DNA from: Epiperipatus broadwayi
Lineage: Eukaryota; Onychophora; Udeonychophora; Euonychophora; Peripatidae
Assembly (NCBI GenBank): GCA_028023455.1
Contig: JAQFVV010000012.1
Span: 13,282,364 to 13,346,363, forward strand
Direction: 5' to 3'
Length of the DNA stretch: 64,000 nucleotides
This document shows positions 47,301-59,992 of the stretch, piece after piece. The stretch's first letter is position 1. Each line of letters opens with the position of its first letter. The position numbers and the translations under genes are program-made. Below the pieces are notes generated by a model. The model was not told the DNA's origin. It made no database searches and was given only the letters and a program-made list of their open reading frames with translations.

Positions 47301-47990
47301 TGAAGAACTAAAAAATTTTGGATGGACTAAACTTGCCATTTGATATATTCTGAGTAACTGACAATATAATAAGCAAATTATTATTTGATTATTATATAGA
47401 TAACAAGAAGCAAAAAAGTTATATTATCTCTAATATGTTTTCATGCAATTATGTTTAGAGACAAAATAGAATCAAGGTAATATTTAATAAAGAATATTTG
47501 GATTCCAATTGGAAAGATTTTGTAAATATCATTATAATTTAAATAATATGATTTTATTCTTTGTTTGTATTACACAATAGGAATTTTTAATTTCTCTTGC
47601 AGTCAGTGTTGAATATATCAACAGAATATTATAAAAAATTTCTTTTTACTTTATTAAACTATAAACTTTTTCAAATCATTCATTTGGATAACATAATAAA
47701 CGTGAAGACCTATGCAATATTGACCTTGAATTCAAAACTTTTCCTGTACTCAAGTTTAACCATACATTTTCAGTGCTCAAATGTCATATAAATTTAGCAA
47801 TTAATCATTCAATTTTGTTTATGATTAGAAGCCATTGATTAATGTAACATAACAATAAATTACTGTCTAATTTCCATTAATTGGATTAATCCTTACATCA
47901 AGCTATGCAAAAATATTCACATTCATTATATTTTTTTTCAATATTAACCAAATCCATAAACAATTCTGGTTAATGTAGAAGGACTCTCTA
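44371..47990. other. Intronic AT-rich sequence with a tRNA-like SINE trace
   Basis: A B-box-like GGGTTTGAACC at 44513-44523, followed by gtaggacagagtta, suggests a decayed tRNA-derived SINE (plus). The rest is low-complexity sequence with no supported exon. Confidence 0.4.
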
Positions 47991-47992
47991 TA

Positions 47993-48286
47993 TAGGTTGT
48001 CCTCCACTTTCATAACTAATTGGTTGTGAAACATGTATGAAAGTTGAAATGTATGAAATTAGAACAATATAAAAAGAACCATCAAAAAGGGTCTTTAAAA
48101 TATTTATTTTTTAATGAGATGTATTAGCATATACACAAATAACACTTAAATGATTAATATCTGGTGTTTTCTTTATAAATTTATCAAGAGATAATTGAAT
48201 TTTACTCTTCTTTTACTTTTCTTGATAAAAAGTTCTGTAATAGTGAATGAATGAAAGTAGAATGTATAAAAGTCGAGGATCTCCTG
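47993..48286. mobile_element. Tc1/mariner-like MITE, 294 bp, TA target
   Basis: Terminal inverted repeats TAGGTTGTCCTCCACTTTCA (left) and CAGGAGATCCTCGACTTTTA (right, reversed) are flanked by TA (47991-47992, 48287-48288). The CAGG...TCCTCGACTT type end is typical of pogo/Tigger-like mariner MITEs. No transposase. Confidence 0.65.
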
Positions 48287-48288
48287 TA

Positions 48289-49730
48289 TTCATCTCCTTG
48301 TAAATTTGCATCATTATATATTGAAATACATGAATAATATCACTAAAGCACTGCATCACTGTAAAATAAAGTATTATATAGTAACTAACTTCTGAACTAT
48401 AAACTGTGGCAAAATAAACTAACAAAACTGGTTTGAAGGAGTCCCCATCATAAGATCCAGACTCCTTTACACCACTAATTAAAATTAGTTTACTATCTAT
48501 TTTATATAAGGCTGATTTTATTTACTTTATTTGAAAGATATATTTATCATCATACATAAGTATGACTATTCTAAAACTCAAAAAAAAAAAAAGTTTGAAA
48601 TGACTATTCAAACAAATCTGTAATCCAAAAATACATATACATATTTCTCATGCAGGACTTTTAGTTTGGTTATATGACATCTTCCTTCCTTTGAAATCAA
48701 TCATTAATAATAATAATCATACTTGGAAATTCATAAAAACTTCAGATACTGCAAATGACATAATTGGAATTGCAATCCTGGATCTTGAGCTCCAGTCTGT
48801 CATTCTATCACTGCATTAATCACACAGGGCAAAGAATTAATAGTGCACTTTTTTAGAAAGTCTATGAGATTTTCTCACAAAAACTATGCTAAAATTTTCC
48901 ATAAAATACTTTCTTAGGAAGTTCATCACTTTTCATCTGATTCATATTGTTGCCACAAAATTTAGTTAAGGTAATTATAATACAAATACACTTCTGTGAA
49001 CAACTGGTGTTTTTAAATATTACCACAAGCATTTTCAAATAATCCTTTGTCTAAAGTGATAGAAGCAAAAAATAGTCATATTTACACATATAATACTTTT
49101 ATTGCATATGTCTGACAATAAAACAATACTCACAGTGCTTTTGAATTTCTAAAACCACTCAGAGTCTTCAGTAACTATTCATCTATTTTTATTGAAACAA
49201 TCTATTCAAAAAAATATTTGGATGTAATTTTTCTAAAGTAAAAAACAATGACAATTTTACAAAAATTCTGTTATATTTTTTATTCTCTTTATTTTTATAA
49301 AATGATGCAAGAAAAGCAAGTAATTCCACTAAGAAGTAATAGAATTACTTTAATTTCTTAGAATCTCATTAGGACTTGCAGCCTTTATATTTTCAAGGTA
49401 CTAAAAAATTGTTTAAATTGACTAAATGGGTAGCTCTGATCAAATCTAAATGAGTTAAAAGGATGGTCATATCACTAAATGTAATCATTTGAATTTTTTA
49501 CCATTATTCAAAAGATGATTAAAAAAACTCCACTTGTTTAAAATATCATTATATATAAATATATAATATGCACTGATTTAAATACTATTATATCATTTTT
49601 TAGATTGGCAAAAATCTATATTATAGTCAAAATCCAAAACATGTAAGGCATATGCTGCTGATGATTGTCGTTTGCATTAATTAATGTATTTTTCTCCATT
49701 AGCACTAATGCAACAATTATATATACCAAT
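48289..49730. other. Intronic AT-rich sequence
   Basis: No exon, repeat family or RNA gene recognised. Confidence 0.4.
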
Positions 49731-49741
49731 ATATATTTAAA

Positions 49742-50703
49742 GCAGATACCAACAGGATATTGTCATATTTTGAAGAATATTTATAAAAATGCAACAGCAA
49801 CAATTAGATTACATAATGATAGTAGGAAAATCAACATTGAAAAGGGTGTAAGACAGGGTGACTCCATATCTCCAAAACTTTTTACAGCAGTGCTGCAAGA
49901 AGTATTTTGTGGATTAAAATGGGAAGCTAAAAGAGTGAAAGCAAATGGAGATTATTTAAGTCATTTAGATTTTGCAGATGATGTAGTTGTTTTTGCAAAT
50001 AATGCTTTAGAGGTACAGGAAATGTTGCAGGAGTTATCAGATGAAAGTAGGACTAAAGATAAATTTTAAAAAGACTAAAGTAATATTTAATAGATTTTCT
50101 CAAAATATGAAAATAAAGATTGATTATGATGAGTTAGAAGAAGTTAACAGTTACAAATATCTTGGTCAGATTATTAATACAGATGGAAACATAATGGATG
50201 AAATTAATCATAGAATTAAACTTGGTTGGAGTGCTTTTGGTAGAAATAACTTGATACTAAAAGGAAATATGCCTATGTGTTTGAAAAGGTTTTTAATAAA
50301 TGTGTTTTGCCAGTTCTCACTTATGAATCTGAGACTTGGACACTTAATAGAAGAGCAATACAGAGACTCCAGACCCCTCAAAAAAGTATGGAGAGATGCA
50401 TGTTGGGAGTAACAAGAAGAGAACAAACAGGTGTTACTGACCTCATTGAAAAAATTAAAAGACTGAAGTGGAGTTGGGCTGGACATATTGTTAGAAGAGA
50501 TGATAACAGATGGACAATTGAAATTTTAAACTGGATTCCAAGAGATTATAAAAGACCCAGAAAGAGACCACATGTGAGGTGGATGGATGAAATAAGAAAG
50601 TGTGCAGGGGTGATGTGGAGAAGAAAACTAAAGATAGGAAAAGATGGATTGAACTTGGAGAGACCTTCATCCTGCAGTCGATTGATAATGGTTGATGATG
50701 ATG
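49742..50703 (+). mobile_element. 5'-truncated RTE-type LINE copy, 11-bp target duplication
   Basis: Matches the 3' part of the element at 53281-56489 (from the equivalent of about 55480) and ends in a GATGAT tail. Flanked by ATATATTTAAA at 49731-49741 and 50704-50714. It carries RT motifs EKGVRQGDSISPKLF and LDFADDVVVFA (the FADD catalytic block), and the C-terminal region with GHIVRRDDNRW. Two small deletions (8 bp near 50047, 27 bp near 50420) and further indels break the frame into three overlapping pieces (49665-50069, 50041-50412, 50277-50720). Inactive. Confidence 0.85.
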
Positions 50704-50714
50704 ATATATTTAAA

Positions 50715-51964
50715 AAATGATAAGATAAAATGGAAGTAGTACAAAATGATGTAATTTTCTAAAAATCCGAATACAAAGTAAATTATTAATAAGCAACTAA
50801 AATGGCCAATCTTATAAAAAAGACATTTATTGTTAAAAATCTGGCAGTAAAGAATATCTGTAATAAAAATACAGTATTCTCACAAAGAGTTAAGAATTAT
50901 TTATTCAAGGATAAACTAGTTCTGGCACAATTAAATACGTGTTTAAAAAAATGCATTTTATAAAATAGTTATGAACTTATTTAATGTGGAAAAATAGAAT
51001 CAAATTTCTCCTCATAGATAGAGTTCACTCTATTATTAATATTTTTAACAATTAATTTATACGATTCTAATATATATATAATTTCAAAATTAAGAGTGGG
51101 TAAAAAAAAAAATTTTAAGCAGAAACAAGGCATTTACTTGTAATAAAAAAACTATTAATAATTATTTATTGAATAGGAAATTTGCTCTGATCCAATTAAT
51201 AAAAGAATAAAATGTAATATGTGCATGTTAAATATAAGTTAAATATGAAAAAAAAAAATCATAATCATTTTATTTTATTCTTTTATCTTTGGGAAAAAAG
51301 AATGACAGAATTGAGTCAGCACCTAAGGCATAAATAAGAAGCCCAGCCCTCTAGAATCTATATAAAAACTCTTAGAAAATATACAAAGGATTTCTCAGAT
51401 CATTTAATCAATGAAACAGAGCTAAAATAATAGTTTTAATTGTTGGCATAGCTATTATAAATCAAACTATAGTAACATATATGTATATAGAGACCCCGGG
51501 TCTGGACACTTTTTAGTTTTATATATATATTCTGGATTGGATAGTAAGGTATGGGTTCCATACCTCCCCCCAGAGTATCCTCAAGTTGTGGATAGGCAAA
51601 TGGCCTTCAGATATGAAGATTAATTGTGAATAAGCAAAATACTGTAAATAAGCAGTCACTGACAATGGGATAACATTCACTATCAGAAATTAGGTGAAGA
51701 AGACAGTGGCATGTTTACATCTATAAAATGCCATAATTTCTATGATGGTGGATTAAATAAGTCAACACCCTCTGGTTCTGTATCAGTAACAGCATTCTTC
51801 CAAGTCAGTGGAAGATCACTATAGCCGACAATGGTGAGAAGAAAGCGGTAGATAAATGTACATTTTTTGAGAGTCAGCTAATGCATTAAACCTATTATGG
51901 AGGCTACTTCTGAGCAAAGAAGGCAATAAGAAACCACTTCGTCTTATAATTTCCTTGTTTTATT
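50715..51964. other. Non-coding sequence with a decayed repeat at about 51480-51680
   Basis: GC-richer strings near 51490-51620 (gaccccgggtctgg; cctccccccagagtatcctc) look like the end of an old inverted-repeat or SINE element, but no borders were found. The rest is AT-rich. Confidence 0.35.
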
Positions 51965-52740
51965 ATGAGTAGTTCTACAGGAATCATTATGTTTGGTGTT
52001 GATACCTTACCTAAGAATGACTTTGATGTTTTGCCTGACAGAAATAAACATGAGGCTACTTTGAAAGTAAACCTGCAAAATCCTCATAAACTTTATTTAT
52101 TGAGTTTTGTCTTAAGATTTTCAGATGATACGGTTCTTATAACTGAAAATGAAAAGTTTTCAGAATATGTTGAATAAATTGGAAGAAGGATGTATGGAAT
52201 AAAGATTAATATTGAGAAGACAAAGTGTTTATGGATAGGGAGAAATGCAAAAAGGTTGCAAATTAAAATCAATGATAATATATTTCAACAGATAAAGGAA
52301 TTTAGATATTTGGTAGTTAGTTGAGTGGGGATTGAAGAAGTGAAGATGAAGTTAAAAGAAGAATGGTGTTGGCAAAGGAGGCATTTAATAAGAAAGAGAG
52401 AATATTTTGTGAACCTTTGAAGACAGAAATAAGAAAAAGATTAATTAAATGCAATGTGTGCCATGTACTAGTGTATGATTGTAAAACATGGACAATGAGT
52501 AATAAAATTAGGAACAGATTGAAAGACTTTGAGATGTGAACATAGAGAAAAATGGAAAATATCAGGAGAATGAATAAAATAACAAAGGAAGAAATTTTGA
52601 AAAGAGTAAACGAAAAAAAAAGATTGATTGGGGAAATCAGAGAGAGAAAGAGAAACTGGATTGGAATGAGAAGAATTACATGAAATTGAAAGTTGGGCAA
52701 TGAAGAGAATGGAATGGAAAAATAGATGAATTGATGATGT
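51965..52740 (+). pseudogene. Non-LTR retrotransposon RT fragment, second LINE family
   Basis: Read through stops and shifts: RFSDDTVLITENEKF (degenerate ADD block), INIEKTKCLWIGRNAKR, IKEFRYL, then AKEAFNKKERIF, RKRLIKCNVCHVLVYDCKTW and ERKRNWIG. This is the order seen in the RT 3' part and C-terminal region of animal endonuclease-RT LINEs. It is clearly different from the RTE copies nearby. Heavily decayed. Borders not found. Confidence 0.65.
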
Positions 52741-53269
52741 GACTACTCTCTGGGCCTGTCCATTTGCCAGAATACTGTTGATAATTATATATATATTTCA
52801 AAGATATATTACGGTGTATGTTATAAATATTAAAAGGGCCTTTTTGAAATTTTCATTAGGGGAACAAAAATTCTAGCTATGTTACTATATTCATTTGATA
52901 TTAAGATCATAATCAAAGTTATTTGTTGCATTTGAAATATGAAATAATATTAAAAAAGAATAAAGATATTTCTTACATAAAAGTAACAATCAACAAAATA
53001 GTTATATCCTAAAACATTATAATATTTAAAGAATTTTCAGTGCCAATCAGAAAATTAGAAATACATTATTAAACTCATGGATTTGATCTTGAAGCCCATA
53101 GAAGTCCTGAAATTCCTGAAGCAGTTTTTAAGGACTTTTCTGTAGATATTAGAAATCATCACATCAGTTCGAATTAAATAAACATGTTAATTTAAACAAT
53201 GATCATCATCAGCACTGACTCTACAAGACCAAATATGACATATATTATCAGGAAACAATAAGAGAGATT
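52741..53269. other. Non-coding sequence between LINE copies
   Basis: No supported feature. Ends at the 11-bp duplication ATTGAAATCCC that starts the RTE insertion. Confidence 0.5.
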
Positions 53270-53678
53270 ATTGAAATCCCGGCTGCAGAAAGCCGTTTGC
53301 TATTAACTGAAAGGAGACCCTTTGATTCCTCTTGGAGGCCATAAAGAAACCGAGCAGGGCAAATTCCTAATGTCCACTCCATACGTTCTTGTCATTGCAG
53401 CTGTTATTATTATGTGATTATTCATATAGTATATGAACATAGATGGGCTGCTCACCAACACGCATTAGCCAGCACGGTGAGTTTATTGGCTTTTCACCTC
53501 TGAGTTTAAGAATATTTTTCAATATATACAATCATGACAGACAAAAATAAATCATGGCCCTTATTCCCAGGAGGCTGTAAAGTCACCAACCAAGACAGCG
53601 GTTGGTGACCAAAGGCGGAAGGTGCTAAGAATCCCCTGATTGCGAACTCAGGCTGCCATTTGATGACTTTTTATTTGC

Positions 53679-54393
53679 AACTGCAGATCACTTTCAAGTG
53701 AAGGAAGATTGCAAGAGTTAGAAAAAGAACTATCTTATATTAAATGGGACATTATTGGACTTTGTGAAGATAGAAGAAAAGGTGAAGAAACAATTGATTT
53801 AAAAAGTGGACATGTACTCTACTATAAAGGCGCAAATATTGGAAATACAAGTGGAGTAGGATTCATTATAAATAAAAAATGGAAGAATAACATTGTGGAG
53901 ATTGATGGTGTATCAGATAGGGTGGCAAGATGAGTTTTACAATTTAATAGCAGATACCAAATGCAGATAATTCAGTTTTATGCCCAACAAGTTCTCATAG
54001 TGATGAAGTAGTAGAAGATTTTTATATGGATGTACAAAAGGCTTTTGATCAGAGTAAGCAACATTTTAAAATTGTTATGGGAGACTTTAATGCTAGAATT
54101 GGTAAACAAATGAAAGACGAAAATGCTGTAGGTAATTTTGGTTATGGTAATAGAAATGAGAGAGGACATAGACTTGTGCAGAAAAAAAAAAAAACTTTAT
54201 ATTATGAATTATTTTATTGAGAAAAAGATTAAAAGGAAATGGACATGGAAGCATCCAAATGAAGATACAGCAGAATTGGATTATATTTTGACTAACAGAA
54301 AATACATATTTCAAGATTGTAATGTTCTTAATAAATTTAACACAGGAAGTGATCATCGATTAGTAAGATGTAAATACATGTTAATGCACAACT
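53679..54393 (+). pseudogene. RTE endonuclease domain, frame-broken
   Basis: Pieces of an APE-like endonuclease: NCRSLSSEGRLQELEKEL, then IKWDIIGLCEDRRKGEE (catalytic Glu region), LYYKGANIGNTSGVGFII, IIQFYAQ, VMGDFNARIG (GDFN motif) and GNRNERG. A frame change around an A run at 54183-54194 leads to RKWTWKHPNEDTAELDYIL and TGSDHRLVRC (the terminal SDH motif). An internal stop follows VSDRVAR at about 53930. In an intact LINE it nicks the target DNA. Not functional here. Confidence 0.8.
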
Positions 54394-54527
54394 AGAGAGA
54401 CAAAAACTTATTAAGAAAAACAATATTTACAGTTGATATTCCTAATCTTCAGAAACATTCTAATGAATTTAAATTAGAACTTACAAATCGGTTTCAAATA
54501 TTAGTAGATTTTGAACATGATTCAAAT

Positions 54528-56394
54528 TTGAATGAAATTAATAGGAAAATAACTGATACACTTTTAAAAACTGTAACAAAGATAGCAGGTAGAAAAAAGC
54601 AGCAATTGACCAATAAAATTTCTATTGTGACTAGAGAATTTATGAAGAAAAGAAGGAATATGAGGATATACAAAAATGATGCATTAAAAAAGATTGAATA
54701 TCTCGAATTTTGTAAAATGGTGCGGAAAAGAGTTGAAAATGATATAAGAAAGCATAATTCTGAACTAGCAAGGAAAGCTGTAGAAAAAAATAAAAGTCTA
54801 AAAAGTGTAAAGCAACATTTGGTATTGATAGGAAATTTATAGCTGCAATAAGAAAAAAGATGGTATTATTACTAAAAAGAGAGATGACATCATGAAATGT
54901 ATAGAAGACTGCTATCAAGAATTATATAGTAATAAAGAACAAGTACCTCCTATACCTATTATATCTTCTGAATTGTCCAGAATTTTGAATGAGGAAGTGA
55001 GACATGCAATTAAATTTATGAAGAAAGGGAAGGCTCCAGGTAATGATGGAATTATAATTGATATATTAACAGAAGCAGGTGGAGTAATAGAAAATTTTTT
55101 AGCAAAGTTATATTCTAAATGTCTAAATGATAAAGATGTACCAGATGATTGGAAGAATGCAGTATTAATATTAATATTTTAAAAAGGTGATAAAGAAGAT
55201 ATTAGAAATTACAGACCTATCAGTCTTTTATCAGTTTTATACAAAAATTTTACTAAGATAATTACAACTGGTCTACAGAGAACACTGGACTTCCACCAAC
55301 CAAGAGAACAAGCTAGATTTAAAAGTGGTTTTAGTACAGTAGATCATATCCAGATATTGAGAGAAGTTATAGATAGGACAAATGAATATGAGTTGCCATT
55401 GTGCTTAGGATTTGTAGATTATGAAAAGGCATTTGATTCTATAAACATTTCTTCAGTGATTAAAGCATTGGATCATCAAGGTATAGATCCAGGATATTGT
55501 CATATTTTAAAGAATATTTATAAAAATGCAACAGCAACAATTAGATTACATAATGATAGTAGGAAAGTCAACATTGAGAAGGGTGTAAGACAGGGTGACT
55601 CCATATCTCCAAAACTTTTTACAGCAGTGCTGCAAGAAGTATTTTGTGGATTAAAATGGGAAGCTAAAGGAGTGAAAGTAAATGGAGATTATTTAAGTCA
55701 TTTAGATTTTGCAGATGATGTAGTTGTTTTTGCAAATAATGCTTTAGAGTTACAGGAAATGTTGCAGGAGTTATCAGATGAAAATAGGAAAGTAGGACTA
55801 AAGATAAATGTTAAAAAGACTAAAGTAATGTTTAATAGATTTTCTCAAAATATGAAAATAAAGATTGATTATGATGAATTAGAAGAAGTTAACAGTTACA
55901 AATACCTTGGTCAGATTATTAATACAGATGGAAACATAATGGATGAAATTAATCATAGAATTAAACTTGGTTGTAGTGCTTTTGGTAGAAATAACTTGAT
56001 ACTAAAAAGAAATATGCCTATGTGTTTGAAAAGAAAGGTTTTTAATAAATGTGTTTTTCCAGTTCTTACTTATGGATCTGAGACTTGGACACTTAATAGA
56101 AGAGCAATACAGAGACTTCAAACCACTCAAAGAAGTATGGAGAGATGCATGTTGGGAGTAACAAGAAGAGATCGAAAAAGCAATGTATGGGTAAGAGAAC
56201 AAACAGGTGTTACTGATCTCCTTGAAAAAATTAAAAGACTGAAATGGAGTTGGGCTGGACATATTGCTAGAAGAGATGATAATAGATGGACAATTGAAAT
56301 TTTAAACTGGATTCCAAGAGATTGTAAAAGACCCAGAAAGAGACCACATGTGAGATGGATGGATGAAATAAGAAAGTGTGCAGGGGTGATGTGA
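54528..56394 (+). pseudogene. RTE reverse transcriptase and C-terminal region, nearly open
   Basis: After a lysine-rich linker (54528-54842), RT begins at about 54892: FMKKGKAPGNDGI, DWKNAVLILIF, then a stop at 55180, RNYRPISLL, and a long uninterrupted segment 55357-56394. That segment has LCLGFVDYEKAFDSI, EKGVRQGDSISPKLF, LDFADDVVVFA, INVKKTKVMFN, YKYLGQIINTDG, then C-terminal YGSETWTLNRRA and WSWAGHIARRDDNRWTIEI. Only a few stops separate it from an intact frame, so the copy is fairly young. Typical role: target-primed reverse transcription. Confidence 0.85.
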
Positions 56395-56820
56395 AGAAGA
56401 GAAGCTAAAGATCAGAAAAGATGGGTTGAAGTTGGAGAGACCTTCATCCTGCAGTGGATTGCTAATGGTTGAAGATGATGATGATGATGATTGAAATCCC
56501 AAGACCTGACAGCATATATGCAATAAAACAGCAAAGCTTTCTTCCTATTAATTCTAGAAACCCAATTTGTCAAATGAGACTTTAAAATAATAACTTTTTC
56601 AAAAATATTTTACATTATTTCCTAAAAATAGAAAAAAATCTAAGATTAATCAATTAAAAATATAAATATTTTTCTAGTGATATATATCAAATTTTTATAA
56701 TTTTATATTAAGTAATGGTGTAAAGTTCAAACATATATTATAAATATCATAAAAACTTCATTAAAAAAATAATAAAATTCCCATAAAATAGTAAAAATAA
56801 ATATAAGATAGATCTATTAC

Positions 56821-56905
56821 CTGATATCTATCTTGCAATGCCTGCATTTCTTTTTCTGACTTTGATCTCAACTGCTGCAATTCCTCAGACTGTTTTTCTA
56901 AATTC
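56821..56905 (-). CDS. Coiled-coil protein gene, exon (85 nt)
   Basis: Minus-strand exon with acceptor TTTAAAG and donor GTAATA. It starts with the last base of a split Arg codon begun in exon 63586-63665 (CG|G) and reads NLEKQSEELQQLRSKSEKEM then QALQDRYQ. Strong heptads and high Gln/Glu/Lys content mark a coiled coil. The phase match across a 6.7-kb intron supports both exons. Downstream, the next exon I see is 33667-33723. Confidence 0.8.
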
Positions 56906-58500
56906 CTTTAAACAAGTAGGATTAAAAATTAAAAGTGATTTATATTTTTAATAAATAAACACAATTCTTAATTTTACTAATACATAAACTTCTGCATGCA
57001 CATGTATATATTGATGTGTTAAATTAAGGTGTGTGATTCGGACTTGGATTTTTAAACACAAATAGGGTGGTTGAAACTGTAACAGTTGGTTGTATTCTAT
57101 TAAGATAGGTATGTATGTACATAAATCCCCAGAAACAACTAAAGCAAAAAATTGCAGTCAAAACTGAGGTAATGATAATTCTGGAGGCATATAGAAAGGC
57201 AAAGAAGAGAATGATCTGGAGGCAGTTTGTCCACACCTTCGCCTATTATAGAGTCGATGGATCAATCAGATGAAGAAGGTGACTTCTAAATAGTTAAACA
57301 TGGTTATTCGATATATTAATACTTTAATAGTTATATTTCAAATTTATTTATTTATTTTGCAATATTGAATACTTTGAAAATTTTAAAATGAATTCTTAGC
57401 TAAAATATTTAATAAAATTTTGATTGAATTATTAATTTCAAAATGTTTTTTTTTTAAGGCATTTTTAAAATTTAATTTTTAAAAAAATGGCAGTCACTCA
57501 GTGGCATAAAATGATAATTATTTTTTGTTTATTATTAAATATCTATATTGTTCAATTTAAACTCCTCAAGTGGCTTTTCATTTTTTGGCTTTTATTATCT
57601 GATATTTCTATCTAAAAAATTAGAAGTGGAGTCATAGTAGAGAATTGTGTTTGCTGTTAGTCTGAAATAATTTTTTTTTTTTTTTAAGTAACACAAGTCT
57701 GAAATAATGTTTGACTCTTCAAGATTAATATTATTATCAGTGATGACAATCATTAATAAAAGTTTCAGGTTTTTGTGCATAAAAGTATCTTTTTTAAAAA
57801 ACATTTTTCAATAATGCTTATTTGACTACAGTTTCATATATTTTCTTAATTGATGATAATCTAATTAATTGTTTCACATAAATGTAATTTAATTATAAAC
57901 CAGCCAAAGTTTAATTCTAGTGAAGATAAAAAATGAAACAATGATAAGTATACAAGAAAAAGATATTTGCATTGTATTACGCATACAGGTAACTTTGGTA
58001 TTAAACCAGCAACGTAGGGGAGATAGGAGGCCTTTTCACATCTACAATAAATGTGTAATGTCACGATGATTTCAAATTGAAAGGAAATAAACAATGAATA
58101 TACATGTGGAAATGTGACATTTTCAGTTTCTGTCCAGATTTCTTTCTGCCATACTTAATGACATAAAAGAAATGGTTCTGCCAGGATAAAAACCTAGTAA
58201 AAGTCTAATAATTAATATGTATTTTTTTTTGGGGGGGAGGAGGGTTGTTTATTTTTTTATTGGTTTAATTTGTTTATAAAAAAAAAAAAAATACATTTAC
58301 TAGCATTTCTGTTGAAAATCCAGCATACTCTGCAATCACGTGCTACATTTTCGGAGGAAAAATTTTTAATAGAGATCTCCATTTTCTGTGGTAATAGTAC
58401 ATCTGAAATCTTTTGTTTCAAAGGAATAATTCCTGTTATATATTACACGGTACATATCGCATGTGTATAATTAATGTGTTTTTATCAATATTATTTAAAA
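56906..58500. other. Intronic AT-rich sequence
   Basis: Between exons 56821-56905 and 63586-63665. A slightly GC-richer block (57050-57290) has no recognised domain. Homopolymer runs elsewhere. Confidence 0.45.
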
Positions 58501-58509
58501 ACCAAAATC

Positions 58510-59225
58510 ATTTACTGTTTCTTTAATATGCATTTAAAGTAACAATTTTTTATCATTAAGATCGCAAATCACTTTTTTTTTCCAAATGTTGTTCTTAGTG
58601 TGAAAGTCATACATATTTCAATCTCTTGTTCAAAATCATACATTTCTTGTTGAAAATGATAAATATGTTTATTATTTTTTTACTTTTAGTTATTTTTAGT
58701 CCTGCAACATGGAGCATGGATTAGACCTACTGCATCTTTTCATATTCATATCAACTTCCCAATAACTTTGTAAATCTTGTCAAAATATTATGTACAAGAT
58801 CCGTGTACACATTACTTTTTTTTTTTGCAAACTTTGTGAAATTACTGCTTGTTTAGTGTGTATTTAAAGAAACAATTTTTTGGCATAATGGCGTCATTTC
58901 ATTAAGATCGCAAATCACTTTTTTATATATATTTCAAATGCTGTTTTTAAAAGGTGTTAGTGTGAAACTCATATATATTTCAATTTCTTGTTCAAAATCG
59001 TACATTTCTTGTTGAAAATGATATATGTTTATTATTTTTTACTTTTAGTTATTTTTAGTCCTGCAACATAGAACATGTATTAGACCTATTGCACCTTTTC
59101 ACATTTGTATCAACCTCTTAAAAATTTCATAAATCTAGGCAAAATATGTACAAGACCTGTGTACATGTTATTTTTTTTTGCAATTTGGAAAAATAGCATA
59201 TACAAGATCTGTGGACATGTTACTT
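58510..59225. repeat. Two-and-a-bit-copy tandem repeat, period about 346 bp
   Basis: The anchor aagatcgcaaatcac occurs at 58558 and 58904, and tagtcctgcaacat with attagaccta in both copies. The unit end acaaga.c.gtg.acat recurs at about 58795, 59151 and 59203. Diverged copies. No coding content. Confidence 0.75.
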
Positions 59226-59517
59226 TGGTCAGATCACAAGATTACAAAGTTATCAGCATACATGTTCTGTGTTGCAGGTCTAATACCAAAGTACCTATAT
59301 AGAATTATGCAATAACTTTTTTCCAGAGATCTCCCAAAGATTTTGTGTAAGTGTGTTTATAAATGGCAATAGTTAATCTTTCAATACTGTAATAATTATA
59401 TTAAAGTAATTAAGTGTTGTTGTTCTTTAAAGTTAAACAATAGCTTTTTAATAAATATTCAATAATTTTTAACTTTAAATTTTTTTTCCTCATTTTCTCA
59501 CTTACACTTTTTTTGAT

Positions 59518-59992
59518 TAAGGCTAAAACCTTAGTACATGCACCTTGAGTGCTTAATTTTAGCAAGAGAGACCTCTATAAATCATAACGCAAGATTCGAC
59601 TTTATAAAGATAAGAGGGACCCCCTCTTATCTCTAACCTATTTTTCTTAATTATATAGGAAAATCTAAAGCATTTTTGATTTGGGAGCATGAAGCTAATA
59701 AATTCTTCACTGATTAAGTCCACTATTTCTATTAAACATTAACATTTGCGAAATCTTTCGATTTACAATGAGTCAATATTCAGATATTAAATTTAGAAAT
59801 ATTTTGAATCAATTTAAAGTTGCAAATATTAATTCTTATTAAGTGCGATGTCATTACGTAATACTTATATAAGGCTAAAATCTTAGTACATGCACCTTAA
59901 GTGCTTAATTTCAGCAAGAGAGACCTCTACAAAACATAACGCGAGATTCGACTTTATAAAGATAAGAGGGACCCCCTCTTATCTCTAACCTA
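59518..59992. repeat. Direct repeats of about 123 bp, 354 bp apart, each with a strong hairpin
   Basis: Copies at 59518-59640 and 59872-59992 are about 90 percent alike by eye (aaggctaaaa.cttagtac, gcaagagagacctcta, agattcgactttataaag). Each ends in a perfect 11-bp stem, AGATAAGAGGG/CCCTCTTATCT with loop ACC (59608-59632, 59960-59984). The 231-bp spacer is ordinary AT-rich sequence. They may be the ends of a small element. No TG...CA or target duplication found. Confidence 0.75.

Larger units (their letters stand above)
53281..56489 (+). mobile_element. Near full-length RTE-type LINE, 3209 bp, 11-bp target duplication
   Basis: Flanked by ATTGAAATCCC at 53270-53280 and 56490-56500. It contains a 5' untranslated region of about 400 bp, an APE-type endonuclease, a reverse transcriptase and a C-terminal region, and ends in a GAT-rich microsatellite tail. 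Single ORF with EN then RT, short 3' end and trinucleotide tail are features of the RTE/BovB group. It lies in an intron of the minus-strand coiled-coil gene, in the antisense orientation to it. Confidence 0.85.

Noticed and set aside
58510-59225. Possible CRISPR-like array
   Set aside because: Long diverged tandem units without short identical repeats and unique spacers, in a eukaryotic genome.
59608-59984. Hairpins read as bacterial-type terminators
   Set aside because: The sequence is eukaryotic and the hairpins are part of a dispersed repeat without a T tract.
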